A stretch of DNA of 64,000 bases from Armillaria gallica (GCA_037576215.1 JBANDB010000004.1:6634001-6698000), one strand, 5' to 3'; positions 22,152-33,763 are shown, numbered from the stretch's first letter. The notes: generated by a model not told the origin, from the sequence alone. Numbers and translations: made by a program.

Positions 22152-23070
22152 CTTCGAAAGGTAGAGATGGGAAGATTCTTACTAATACTGATAAGGCTGT
22201 CGCTTTGGGATGTGGCCCCCCAGCTCTTTGTTTGATCTCTCCATTTAATCTTTAGCTTGTATACCCTTTCAGCAAATATGATGCAAAATCATAGCCATGT
22301 TCTTTGCCGACGTCTAATGAGAACGCAACGTTGGCCTGACAGTCGGTACATCTTGGGGGCAACTCTAGGATTTTTTATTGTGCGCGTCAACGGGAACCAT
22401 AATTGTATCACAACGGCAGGATACGATGGCCATTGATCGGTAGGAACGACACCATGAAAGGTCGGGAGTAAAACGGGAATACTCTTCCACAGGATCGATG
22501 ACCACATAGATGACTATGCGAATGCTAGGTTTTAATAAAGGCACCAACAAAAGTTGTCTAGTAGGGGTACAGATAAATAGCTGGACGCTGACAAGGACGT
22601 TGGTCAAATAACACAGCCACCGGCGATTGCCGGTGACCCAAAATTCTTTTTCGCTCTTGATGTCATGTTCATGTATATCAATTACTTGTAATAATCCAAC
22701 CTTCACGATAAATACCGCCATTTGTTTCGTCAAGACCCTCTAGCAATGTAGCGGCGCATGCCTTATGTATCCCTTCTCCCACCGTCCTATGGAAAACGCC
22801 GCAACAGCCAGGACTCGCCGGCATTCATCTATCTAGGTCACGGTCTTAACTCAAGAGCACCCGATCTCTGGCCACTATTGATTGTTATCATGACATGTAT
22901 GTCGATTGCGAAGCAATATATTATTCATAACCTGACCATCCGTACTACAGCGTCTGTGTTGCTTCTGTGCTTCAACTCTGTATATCACAACACGAAATAC
23001 TGTTTTCACAGTCCACGTTTTTCCCATCCGCAGGATACCCACCAATCAGAAAAGCCGAATTAGCGCTCAG
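22152..23070. other. Intergenic, nothing supported
   Basis: Small open frames on both strands lack coding character. The final part aligns by eye with sequence before the other helicase gene and probably contains the promoter. Confidence 0.4.
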
Positions 23071-26000
23071 ATGGACTCTTCGTGCATCGTGCGCGCAGCA
23101 GCTTTGCCTCATTTCTTGCCTTGCGCCCTCATGAACAACCTACACTCTCTGCTTCCCCGGGAGTGCGCAGGAGTAGAAATTCGGCTACACTCCCGCCAAC
23201 AAGCTCACGGAGCAGTCGAAGCACTGCTCAGTCAAGAATGCCTTGGTATATCCATCGTCCAAGCTGCAGACGATGATATCATAGAATATTTTGCCATTGC
23301 GACGCCCATGCAAGTCATCGTCATCTCACTCTCTGATAGTCAAACAATTTCCCCAACAGACGACCCCCTCTGTACCCTATTGTCTGCGAAGAAGCCTATC
23401 CTCGCTGGGTTCGATATGCCACGGCTATGCATCTGCCTCTATTGCTATCTGAATCATCACGTCCGAGCTATCGACCTAACCACCTTTCAATCCGCATCTC
23501 CTGGCAAATCATGTTACCCGTCGGAGCTCCTCTCTGAGACAACAGTATCTAAATTTGACTGGTTCGCGGTGGACAGTCTGTGGAACGACAAGTTGGATGA
23601 GACGACGGCTGAAAAAATTCGAAAAGTCTCCCTTCGGGCGTGGATTTCTGCTGTGTAAGATTTTCCGATCTCCTCCCATGCCGTGTCTTAACCGTCTTAA
23701 CCGATGTGTGAAACGTAGTATCATAAAGCAGAATATGAGTATTGTACCTCTAATCAAGCCTGTCGAGACTCGATGGCTGAACCGAGAGGTGAGCTACCAC
23801 CCCTTCAATACCTTCAACCATACTTACCTCAATACTAAGGTTATCAAGTGCCTAGGTCACCTGGTATCCCAGGTTAATATTTTGGAACGTGCCAAACCGA
23901 CGGAGATGTCCAATGACTTCACTGAAGTCAATCAGGCTGGCAGCGGACGGCTGCTTCTGCACAATTCTCGTTTTAAGACTCGAGTGCGTGCGAGTCCAGA
24001 AGTACGCTCCCCTATGCCCAAATTTCGTTCGATTTATAACACTACCCTTAAAGCTTAAAGTCGTTTTCAATACCTCGGACGGTCATGAATTCGAGGGATT
24101 ACCAACAAAAGCTCACGGAAAGCGAACCAGTATCCATGTTCCTGGTTCTTTTTACGGAACAGTGACCGGTGTTAAAGTCTTGGGCAGGGAGAGAGCGACT
24201 AATGCCGAAAAGGCTCGCGACATCCTTTTACTTCATGTTTTACAGGGTAAATGTCACCTTAGACAATCAAAATTCGTGAGGATGCTCTGGTTTCCGTGCA
24301 AAGAGGACGAGAAATATCTTGTTGGTTCGAACACTCAGATCTCCTCCGACATTTCTTCCGGGAAATTGAACAAATCGCAGCGAGAGGTGGTGTTGGATAT
24401 GATATCTTCTCGGCCGCTAGTCCTAGTCCACGGTGAGGAGCGGTCAATGAATGACATGCGTGTATGATGTTGACCAATATTCTACCAGGTCCGCCAGGCA
24501 CAGGGAAAACGTCGACTATCTCTGAAGCCACTAAGATATGGGCACGGAGCAATTCACCCACATGGATTGTAGCTTACTCCAACGTCGCCGTAAAGAACAT
24601 TGCAGAGAAATTGGCGGAGTCCAACGTTGATTTCAAGATCATCGTATCCAAGGAATTCTACGTCGAATGGTGGGCAAGGGCTTTGCTCTTTGCTACTTGT
24701 CCTCGCTGATTTACACTTGGACAGGCATGAACACATTTACACCGGAATCAAGCGTAAATTGCTTCGTGTGGACATGCTTCCGAACAATCAGAAAGGTCTA
24801 AGACAGATCATCGGCGATTCCAGTATTATATTATCAACACTGAGCATGCTATCAAATCCAACACTGGACCAAAACGGGATGTTCAATCTAGTGCCGCCGA
24901 GGAGTCTTGTGGTTGATGAAGCTTCTCAGATAAATGTCTTCGAGTATATGGTCAGCGGCAGTTTATCTTGATATTACAAGCTGACAAAACTTCTTCACAG
25001 CATATATTCTACAAATTTCGGAACGAGATGACCCAAGTCTGCTTCTTTGGAGATCCAAAACAGCGTCAGAGTTCATAAGTATCTTTGCTTCGGTATGTAT
25101 CTCATGTATAGTCTTTATAGTGCCACCCTACGGGCAAGACAAGGCTCCGTCGATGCAATCCATCTTCGACATTGTCCATCTGAAAGATATGGCACATATG
25201 TTGGATATTCAATGTACGTGTCCGTGATGCATTGTATATCGACGCTTCATCTTCCACACAGACCGTATGCCTCATCCATTGGGCAAATTCATCTCTCAAG
25301 AAATCTACAGCAATCGACTCCGCTCGGAGAATAACATAACGGATCCATCCTGTATAGCCTTTATCGACGCTAAATACGGTACTGAGGAGAAATCCGGTTT
25401 CAGCTGGCGGGTGGGTATCTGCACCAGTTTGTTGAATCGAAATGGCTAATCTATATTTATTATAGAATTACGAAGAGGTTCGCATTATCGCTCATCTGGT
25501 TCGGCTGTATTACAAAGATCATGATTTTTGCGTTATCACACCGTACGATGCCCAAAGAGCTGCCATAGAAAAGGAGCTCAAGAAGCAAAATCTTCCTTGG
25601 GAACGGGTATTCAATGTCGATAGTTTCCAAGGTGGCTAGCCCGTGCAATTATTACTCTAGTACTTGAAACTTATACTATACACACAGGAAACGAAGCAGA
25701 TATCGTACTGGTTTCTATCGTCCGGTCCCGGGACCCTGGGTTCCTACGCTCTGAGCAACGAATGAACGTCATGCTCACGCGATGCCGACGAGGCCTCGTG
25801 ATCGTCTCGAGCAGGAGTTTCCTCTTGGGTCCAGGAAGGTCAACCCTCGTTGGCAAACTAGCTCGTGGCAGACCCTGGTTTGAAAGTACAGCTATCACAG
25901 AGCAACGAGCGAACCTCCTAGACGCTTGGGGGGAGCGCGCGCCTATCGAGTCAGTTACGAGGCATCCAAACCTCGGGACGGAGCCACTCTTAGTAGCTGG

Positions 26001-26313
26001 CTCTGTTCACTCTCCTCCGAGGACGGTTCAGGCTAGTTACGCACCATCGGGTGTTTCTTCGATGCAAACCCCATTCGAAGGGTTGCAGTATCCGATTTCC
26101 CTACAGAACTTTTCGGTTTATGACCAAACTTTTCTACTCTTGGCAGCAAGGAATGCATGCACAAGGGGTTCGTTGTATCCCACCGTCTTTGCTGTCCAGC
26201 CGAGTTTAAATGTTTCTTCGCCAAGAGCACCAGTGCAAATGTTGGGAGTGACATCACAGACAATTGGAAGATCCTGGAACGCGTCTGGTCGTAGCAATTA
26301 TCCAGGCTTGTGA
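23071..26313 (+). CDS. SF1 (UPF1-like) helicase with N-terminal exonuclease-like domain, copy 2
   Basis: Eleven exons at the same positions as copy 1: 23071-23654, 23719-23788, 23840-24001, 24054-24432, 24489-24669, 24725-24950, 25001-25064, 25121-25213, 25262-25410, 25466-25631, 25688-26313, giving 899 residues. The exonuclease-like domain (LAGFDMPRLCICLYCYL, SLWNDKLDETTAEKI) again lacks catalytic acids. Helicase motifs: LNKSQREVV, GPPGTGKT, VVDEASQIN, FFGDPKQLPPYG, YRMPHPLGKF, VDSFQGNEADIVLV, RMNVMLTRCRRG. All introns are GT-AG here, including intron 3. The tail is shorter and diverges from copy 1. ATG 23131 (MNNLHSLLP) aligns with the only start available to copy 1 and is an alternative. 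Same orientation as copy 1, 8.4 kb downstream, so a dispersed tandem duplication. Confidence 0.85.
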
Positions 26314-26777
26314 TACCGAAGAACACTGGCATTGAGGTTTTGACTTTCGTGACAATATTGTTTTCATAGAGAATTCGATGCCATCCTAAGACAGCTATAG
26401 ATCTTGCTAAGACGAGATTGTTTTTGACAAAGATGTGTACCTCACTTGGGAAAGACCATCAAACTTTGATCTTTTACATCTTTCTGGTCTTGTACAAGAC
26501 CAAAATGCAGCAAAGACTGGCAATGCTGTGTTTTCCTGACTCGGACTTTTCGGCCAGACATCGAAGATACCGGTATGAATCTACGCAAAGTTTGCACAGG
26601 AGGCACTGGTCTGGCGTCGATTCCGCGGCGCGCAGAGAGCAGCAATCTCACAGTTTGGTCTGGTCGAAATGGTGTAGAGAAGACTTCGCGTTTTGGCGCA
26701 GTAGAGCCTGATGGGTTGTCGGGAGATGCCGTTCGGCTGAGTCACCGGCTGCGTCGGCACATTGCACTCAAACGGCC

Positions 26778-28101
26778 ATGAGCAGCACTCTATATGACTT
26801 GCCTGACGACGTGCTAATCTATGAAACCACTTTCCTCTCTATTCCAGATATCCTTCTGCTCCGCCAGGTGATACTTTCCTCGCTGTACAGAGCTGCCTAC
26901 TGAGATTACAGACTTGTAAACGGTTCAACGTGCTCACAAGGCTACCCATCGTATGGACAGATGCATTCAAGCTCAACATTTTCGCCAACAACTACCCATT
27001 TTCCCCCGGTTACATAGATCTCGAACATCGCACACGAAGCGCCTACCGACTCGCGTCTCGATGGCTCGCAGACACTCCACTGATCCTGAAAAGCGAGGTT
27101 ACATTCACCGGATCAACTGTATATGAAATCAAATTCATACCTGGGCGACAACACCGATAGCTACTAACACTCTCTATAGCTATCCCGTCTGTCCTGACGA
27201 TCTGGAATATCGCGCGAATGGTCAAGTGCTCGGAGTGGTCGCACAAAGGCGCGAAATTTACTACAGTGAAACTCAACACAGACCCAGAGTCTGAAGTGTG
27301 CATCGCAGTGTCATTGTAAGTGCCCGTAAATCGTATGAACGGTCGCTAACCTTTCTTACAAGAACCAGACTGCAAAGTATTGTGCTCCTGCGTTTGGACA
27401 ACAATGGAATCCTGCACGAAATCAATACCATGAACATGAACCTCCTCCCAGTTGCCCTCACTGGTGACATCATAGCCCTCAGAGAAAATTTCTCTAAGAC
27501 GGTGATCTACAACTGGAAGACCGGCACGCGCGCCTACCTCGATGAAGGAGGTGACACACAGCACGGCCACTGCCTCCAAGTCGTCTTCACGCCTTCTACC
27601 ATCCTCGTCGTGCGCGTACGCTCCATCAGCGCCTACGTCTGCCCGCTCCTCCTCTGTGGACAAACTCAGACCCCAATCGCCACACATCCCTTTGGCTGGG
27701 TAGAAGATTTCAGCATATCCTCCCCAGCACCCAACAATCCTCTCTCTATCCTCGTCCGCTACGAGGTCCTTGGCCTCGGTCCATCAGTGCCCAGTTCCCT
27801 AGAACTCTACTCCCTCGCCTCCTTTCCCCCAGTCCTCACTGGCAAAATTTCTTCCTATTGTACACAGTTCGTCCTCGGCAAGCGTGCCACAGCAATGTGT
27901 GCCCGCTATCAAGAGCCCGATTTTGACCGCAAAACACTCATTGCTGTCGTATTCCCTGGTCCGCTCAACCCCACCGACCAAGTCCGCATTCGCGAGGTAT
28001 ACACCCTTGAAAATCACTGGAGCGCCTTGGACTATGATGAAGACACCGGGAGGGTCGCCATTTATTCGGGATCTGGAAAAATCACGATTCTTCAACTGTA
28101 G
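26778..28101 (+). pseudogene. F-box/propeller-like gene A, single nonsense codon
   Basis: Three exons as in the paralogue at 30415: 26778-26867, 26912-27315 and 27369-28101. The first exon encodes the F-box (YDLPDDVLIYETTFLSIPD). The second reads TCKRFNVLTRLPIVWTDAF and so on. At 27158-27160 a TAG stands where the paralogue has TGG (KFIPGRQHR then stop). Exon 2 is exactly the same length (404 nt) in both copies and reading continues on the far side, so this is a point nonsense mutation and not an indel. The last exon holds repeated beta-strand units (KTVIYNWKTGTRAYL, LQVVFTPSTILVVRVRS) like WD40-type blades, ending GSGKITILQL. A CTAAC plus CTATAG signal right after the stop could also be read as a cryptic intron end. 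Confidence 0.75.
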
Positions 28102-28275
28102 TCCAAAACCATACCCTTCATAATCAGCTGGGCACATCGTTTTCTTTCCTTCGGCAACTTGGTATGAAAATTGGTATGAAATAGATACGAGCAATAATTC
28201 TTTGTGAGGTTATGTTTATTGTTCAAGTTTAATTTGAAAGCTGTAAGGGTCATATCAGGTGCCAAAAGACCATAC

Positions 28276-28439
28276 CTGAAGTACATCGGGAGACACGCCA
28301 CGCGGTAGTTCTCGGGATCAAATTCTTCGATCGTGATATGCTGCCTGAGTAAATCCGGTGCCGTGGAGACGTCAACAGGCTGTGGAAGGGGAGGAATCTG
28401 GCTCGTTATATTTAGTTTGTTGTGTGCAGGTGTGCTCAA
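28276..28439 (-). CDS. Coding fragment, unknown protein
   Basis: The minus strand reads SQIPPLPQPVDVSTAPDL, LRQHITIEEFDPENYR and VACLPMYFR, with good protein character, and ends at a GTATGG donor at 28275-28270. I could not find the flanking exons or a start codon. It abuts the plus-strand fragment at 28430, so at least one of the two is likely a partial or broken gene. Confidence 0.35.
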
Positions 28440-28851
28440 CCAAAAGGAATCAAACCCAGCGAGAGTGACATTTCTCGCTCACCGTTTTGTGATAGATAGC
28501 GCGGGAGATATTCAAGTCAATGTAGCTGCGGTTCACCATTCGAACCCGAAGATGTTTTCAGCACAACAACTCTATCTGGTCTGGCGCAACTGGAGAGGAG
28601 GTCAGACATTGGTTGTCGGAAGGTTTTCATTCACTGACGGACTGTATCTTTAGGCGGACCACGAGATTATGATCTTACCTTGAAAGTTCGTTCTGATATG
28701 GGTACAACTCGTTCTATGTTTGAAGTCGGCCATCGAGTCAGAGGTACGATCCTTTTAATTGCTCGAGTCAATCGCGTTAGCTTTGTCTGACCCGAGTTTG
28801 CATCGTTTGCGGTATATCGCGCTAGAAAACAGGTTACTGTTGTCCTTGTAG
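28430..28851 (+). CDS. Coding fragment, unknown protein
   Basis: Three joined exons read ARVTFLAHRFVIDSAGDIQV, NVAAVHHSNPKMFSAQ, then RDYDLTLKVRSDMGTTRSMF, then LSDPSLHRLRYIALENR, ending at TAG 28849-28851. Introns at 28601-28653 and from 28744 use GT-AG and keep phase. A possible acceptor (TGTGCAG) lies just before 28430, so an upstream exon is expected but was not found. No family recognised. Confidence 0.4.
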
Positions 28852-29001
28852 GGTTCGATTCTCCACCGGTGCTTCGCTCTGCAGATTTTGACTTTTTTAA
28901 AAATTATCGAAGCGTTTCGTGAATGTATGTTACCTGATTTATACTAGCGTGAGTCGCGAGGTACCAACTAAACGCTCTCCTACATGTTTTGTAATTACGA
29001 A

Positions 29002-29060
29002 TGATTGGTGTAACGGTAAGACTATGTGGTTCCATTAGGGGTTCAATTCCTCGTTGCACC
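29002..29060 (+). pseudogene. tRNA-Gly(UCC)-like relic, unit 1
   Basis: The A-box-like GGTGTAACGGTAAG and B-box GGTTCAATTCC are spaced about 20 bp apart, with GGTTCCATT around the anticodon position. The 3' half of the anticodon stem and the variable loop are missing, so a normal cloverleaf cannot form. It is similar to the second unit at 29263 and shares downstream sequence with it. Confidence 0.5.
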
Positions 29061-29262
29061 GTTCATTAGGTTGCGCGTACCTTTTTTGTTCAGCGCTCCG
29101 TTCCAAGAAGGGAATCTGTCTTTATTTACTGGTTTATATTTTCCCCCGACATGACATGTGCCAAAAGTGGAATATTCAGGCAGGTGTGAAATGCGTGTGC
29201 AACGGACGAACGTGGGCGGGTGAAGGACATATGTTTGAGGAGTAATCATGATACTGTAAGTG

Positions 29263-29323
29263 TGCGTCAGTGGTATAACGGTAAGCATATGCGGTTCCAC
29301 TAGGGGTTCAATTCCCCGTTGCA
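29263..29323 (+). pseudogene. tRNA-Gly(UCC)-like relic, unit 2
   Basis: The 5' half GCGTCAGTGGTATAACGGTA matches a glycine tRNA D-arm, GGTTCCACT carries UCC at the anticodon position, and GGGGTTCAATTCCCC forms a perfect T-arm. About ten bases of anticodon stem and variable loop are deleted, and the 3' acceptor strand is altered (GTTGCATTG), so it should not fold as a functional tRNA. Confidence 0.55.
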
Positions 29324-29459
29324 TTGTAGGTCTCGGTATTCTCTGCCTTTTGTTCAGCGCTCCGAGGCTGTTTTGCGTTACTCGTTTATATTCTTCCCTG
29401 GACTCGTAAGACGTGTGCTAACTGTGAAATGCGCAACGACTCTGGGCAGATGAAGGTCA

Positions 29460-30414
29460 TTGGTAGTATCCAGCTACACATGAATTTGTTGGGGAGAGAA
29501 GTATCGGAATAAGGAAGCTCATACTGATGAGGGTCTTGACGTGTAAAACGAAGTTATAGTTATGACATGTCCCATAACTTCTAATGAAGAGGCGCACAGA
29601 GTTAAGACGATGAACTAAACGACGATACTTGAAGCCTGAAGACCTACTTTTACTCAAGGGGTGCCTTGCCAGAGATTGAGAACGTTGCCGTCAGACCTCC
29701 TCGATAACTGGTTCACTGGCCTCGAGAGAAGTGTCATCAAACGTGTACATCTAGCTGTAGCCATACGCATCCGCACGTAGAAGAATAATTTGCGTGAATT
29801 GCCGCAAGATGTGGTATTTGCTCATCAGCTGTGGCCGGCTCCAAATAAAACCAAAGTCTGTTCAGAGAGCACGGTAGAAGTCGGATTTTTCGTCTGAAAG
29901 AAGGTTGTGAGAAAGGGCTGGGCACCTGGCTCTTTGTGTAGATAGTCAAAAGCGGGCTCAGGGCATTGGTTCCACATCTTAAAAGGGCAAATAGAGCTGG
30001 AGGTTACAAGGGCGTAGCCCTGAAAATCTCTGTTGCGCCGATCGAGAGCAAGCATACGACGTGATGCTCCTCATCAGCTAGGTCATCCAATGGATCACCG
30101 AGCATGAGGCATATAGTATACGCGTCGGCAAAATAGAGACGGCATAACTCAACTAAAACTGGAGCGAAGAAGGGCGGGGCATGCATTGCTCAATGCTTCA
30201 TAGACGATGGCGGTGGGCACTCAAGAGAAGAGCTGAGAAGAGGATATGTGCTGTTCAAAAGACAGCATAAAACAGTATCCACGAGAATTTGAACTTGAAC
30301 AGATTCGCCGTGGCGCCAATTGCAAGGCGTTGAAGGATTCGAAGGCGTGGGAAATAATTCCGTGTTTGCTCAATGACCGGCTTCACGGTCCGCCACTCTT
30401 GGACACGAACGTCC
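29460..30414. other. Mostly intergenic; one weak minus-strand frame
   Basis: A minus-strand frame starting at ATG 30055 reads MLALDRRNRDFQGYALVTSS and then CPFKMWNQCPEPAFDYLHK, with a possible GTGCCC donor after it. It may be a small real exon, but I found no continuation, so it is not called as a gene. Confidence 0.3.
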
Positions 30415-31736
30415 ATGAACAGTACTTTCTACGACCTCGCTGACGATGTGTTGATCTATACCATCGCCTTTCTCTCTGTTTCCGACATTCTTTCTCTCCG
30501 ACAGGTGAGCATCTCCCAAGTCCAAGGTTCTGATTCTGAATTCACAGACATGCAAACGGTTTCACGCGCTCACAGGACTACACATAGTATGGACGAACGC
30601 ATTCAAGCTCGACGTTCTCTCCAATGATTACCCGTCTTCCCTAGATGACACCGATCTCGAGCATCGCACGCGCCATGCTTGCAGACTAGCATCTCGTTGG
30701 CTCGCAAACTCTCCTCTAACTCCGAAAAGCGAGACAACTTTCAATGGATCGCCTGTTTCTGAAATCAAATTCGTGCCAGCACGACAACACAAATGGGTAC
30801 TAACCATATCCAAAGTGATCTGGTCCGTCCTTACCGTTTGGGATATCACTCGGCAGCAGAAGTGCTCTGAATGGTCTCCGAAAGGCGCGATGTTCACTGG
30901 GGTGAAGCTAAATGAGGATCCAGAGTCTGAAGCGGGCGTCGCAGTGTCATTGTAAGTGCCTGTCGCTCTCATAAACGAAAGCTTACGTATGTAGGTCACA
31001 GAGAATCATTCTCCTACGTCTAGACGACGATGGGACCCTACACGAGATTCGTTCCGTTGAAACCGACCTCCGCCCGGTCAACATTACCGGTGACGTCATA
31101 GCCCTCAGCGACGACGTCTCTAAGACGGTGGTCTACAATTGGAAGACCGACGAACGCGCCTACCTCGGCGACGTAGATAACACTCAGCACGACCACTGCC
31201 TTCAAGTCGTCTTCACCCCGCCCACCATCCTTGTCGTCTGCGCCCGCTCCATCACCGTGTACACCGCCCCGCCCCAGCCTGCACGCATAACCACACACTC
31301 CTTTGGCTGGGTCGATGGCGCCAGTGCAACACCTACCTCCATCCTCATCCGCTCCCAGAGCGACAATCCTTGGGCATCAGAGCTAAACTCGCTCGAGCTC
31401 TACTCGCTCTCCTCCTTTCCTCCAACCCTCGTCTCCAAAATATCCTCTCGACGTGGAGCTCTTCGATGCACCGATGTCATCCTCGGCAAGCGGGGTACTG
31501 CCGTATGGATCCGCCCGCACGACCGGGCAATGGTCTCACACTGGGAGGAGCACGACGGCTGCGAAACCCTCATCGCAGCTGTCTTCCCTGGCCCGCTTAA
31601 TCCTACCACCGAAGTTCGAGTCCGCGAGGTCTGCATGAACACGCAGAATAACTGGACCGCCTTCGACTACGACGAGGACCTTGGGAGAATCGCCCTTGGA
31701 TCGAGTTTTGGGAAGATTACCATTGTTCAATTGTAG
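30415..31736 (+). CDS. F-box/propeller-like protein B
   Basis: Three exons (30415-30504, 30548-30951, 30995-31736), 411 residues. The F-box is at residues 4-30 (YDLADDVLIYTIAFLSVSD, then ILSLRQ). The middle reads TCKRFHALTGLHIVWTNAF and SRWLANSPLTP. From about residue 100 beta-rich repeats appear (VIWSVLTVWDITRQQKCSEW, TVVYNWKTDERAYL, IAAVFPGPLNP, LGRIALGSSFGKITIVQL), most like a WD40-type or related propeller. It should act as an SCF substrate adaptor. An in-frame ATG at 30373 would add 14 residues, but the paralogue supports 30415. All exons are open, unlike copy A. Confidence 0.8.
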
Positions 31737-31785
31737 TCGGAATATAGGCATCTTCGTGGTTTAGTTCATCTGTGGGGTGTGCTGG

Positions 31786-31870
31786 TTCGAGTGAGGATAG
31801 AAGTGCTAGTATCCGCCTCCGTGACGCACAGAGTTGAACGTCTACTATGAGGGTTCGAATCCCCCTCGAA
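31786..31870 (+). pseudogene. tRNA-like relic
   Basis: TTCGAG at 31786 can pair with CTCGAA at 31865; GGAT/ATCC gives a D-like stem; GGTTCGAATCC is a perfect B-box. No good anticodon stem forms, so identity cannot be assigned. It lies 50 bp after the F-box gene B stop codon. Confidence 0.35.
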
Positions 31871-33763
31871 GGAATCCCAAGCCATGATGTTAATTTTATT
31901 TCTTGTATCCAATTTGTATTAAACAGATGGGTACGCATGGAATGATGTAAAGTGCACCGGCTTTGCTTCAGCAAAGGCCTATATTTGCACAGGAGCACGA
32001 TAAAGAAGCCAGCTCGCATCATAATGGGAACGCCAGGCCCAATGTCCCCTGGTGTCCAGATGAGCCCTGTGGTCGAACTCAAAGCGAATGGCGAAGTGTC
32101 GTATACGTTCTCACAAAGGGAACGTTCCTACATTGCCTCAAACGAAGTACTGTCCTCTATGCCCTGCCAAGTTCACAAGGACGACCCACTTGCATAGACA
32201 TATTCGTTCACGTTTGTAATCCCATCTTTGAGGTGCAGATGACGTTTACTGACATACATCGGCTACATAGACACCAACGAACGCGCTCATCGGTGCGATG
32301 CGAGTAGTTTGAAGAGCCTTCTTAACGACGTCGCCTAATCTGCCTCTCAGCTGTGTGGCGCCGGGTTTACTAGGAGCGATCTCTTGACCAGACACAAGAA
32401 GACGTGCGGGGATCCGTAAGCACAATTTATGTCAGGATGGGCGCTGGACTAACAACGTTCTGATAGGCTCAGTGCACATCGATCACGAAGGAAGTCTTGT
32501 CAGGTGCGCTGGACAGGGTTGGATCGAGAATATTCTGACTGATTCTTTAGGCCTGCGCTGAATCCAAAGTCAAATGCAACCTCCAGTATCCTTGCTCAAA
32601 ATGTGTTTCGAGAGGGAAGAAATGCGTTTTTATCAACGATCCTGCTGTTTCGCGGCACAAAAAATTTGGAGCAAGAAAACGTTCGCCTCAGGTCAAAACA
32701 GAGAGCCAATCCATTGTCATTCCCGACCAGAGGTCCCCCTGCTTGCCACCATCGCCCGCTTCGTCACCCGATTCTCTGTCATCACCTACCTTTCATCACA
32801 CCTTGCTTCCGGGGCTTGATTTCCATTGCACACCAAGCCTTTCCTACAACTGGAATTACTGGACTTTACCAGGTGTACATCGGTGTGCACCGGTGTACAC
32901 CGATGTAAACCGGTTTAAACGGATGTACATCCGTGTGGAGCCGTGTACAGCCGTGTACACCGATGAAATCCCGTGCAAACCCGGGTGCGCCACACGGAGA
33001 CGTCCTGCCTTAGCGATTACGCGATCGTGTAGAGCCGTGTCAACACCGTGACAATCCTGTCAACTCTACACGCGTCCACACTGTACTACACGCTAGCCAC
33101 CCCCGACGAACCACACGCAACCACATGCATTTTCACGCGACCGTCACACAATGTCACACCGGTCAATGGGCCGTTTGCCATCAAAATACCCTCCGATCTT
33201 TCTTTAGCTTTCTCTTCCCGTTTCCATGATCTATCCTCCCGTCCTTGCGTTTTCTCTTACTGCCGTTGCAAGCCCTTACCAACGAAAATCAGTTATCTTT
33301 GAGTCGATCTGTGTGAGTTCTAGCAGCTCCTTCACCCACTCTCGTGTCAGCCATCCCGAAGGTTCGTTTGCAAAATCAACGACACATCGTCTCTTGCCAG
33401 GACGATACATTGCCATCCGGCTGGTAGGACGTGTTCGGTACGATCAACGACGGCGAGGAAAGTGCAGTATGGTTTTGGGGAGGCGGCGGAGAGTGCAGAA
33501 TTGGAAGGCACGCAAGATAGGGTCAATGGTGCGTATTCTGTCTTCTGCTTTATTTCATCGTGTTTAATAGGCATGGAAAGGTTCTATTCTTTATCATCGC
33601 TCTCATGTAATATCTATCAGGGTCTTGAATCAAGCTTTCGATGGCCTGCGAGGAACTCGAAGCTATTTTTCACTCGTCTGAGGCGTTTAGCGACCACCCT
33701 GGCCACCTGAAGCTGTTTTCCGGCCCATATTATTAAGACATACTGGATGTTACACGCGTTCAT
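31871..33763. other. Gene-poor stretch with repeats
   Basis: Contains the 10-bp periodic repeat at 32871-32990 (separate entry). A minus-strand frame at 33347-33530 reads NSALSAASPKPYCTFLAVVD and then RTEHVLPAGWQCIVLARDDV, with coding character, but no start or splice partners were found. Otherwise nothing supported. Confidence 0.4.
32871..32990. repeat. 10-bp periodic repeat, about 12 copies
   Basis: Successive decamers such as CGGTGTGCAC, CGGTGTACAC, CGATGTAAAC, CCGTGTACAG and CCGTGTACAC follow one another with an exact 10-bp period and consensus near CCGTGTACAC. The core GTGTACAC is itself palindromic. A second, shorter array of the same type occurs at 46941-46995. Confidence 0.75.

Larger units (their letters stand above)
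29002..29459 (+). repeat. Tandem duplication carrying tRNA-Gly-like relics
   Basis: Two units of roughly 200-230 bp (29002-29229 and 29263-29459). Each has the tRNA-like head and then shared blocks in the same order: TTTTGTTCAGCGCTCCG, GTTTATATT.TTCCC, ACATGTG or ACGTGTG, GTGAAATGCG and a GGGC.G.TGAAGG end. Divergence between units is substantial. The structure resembles a tRNA-derived SINE-like unit or a locally amplified tRNA locus. Confidence 0.6.
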
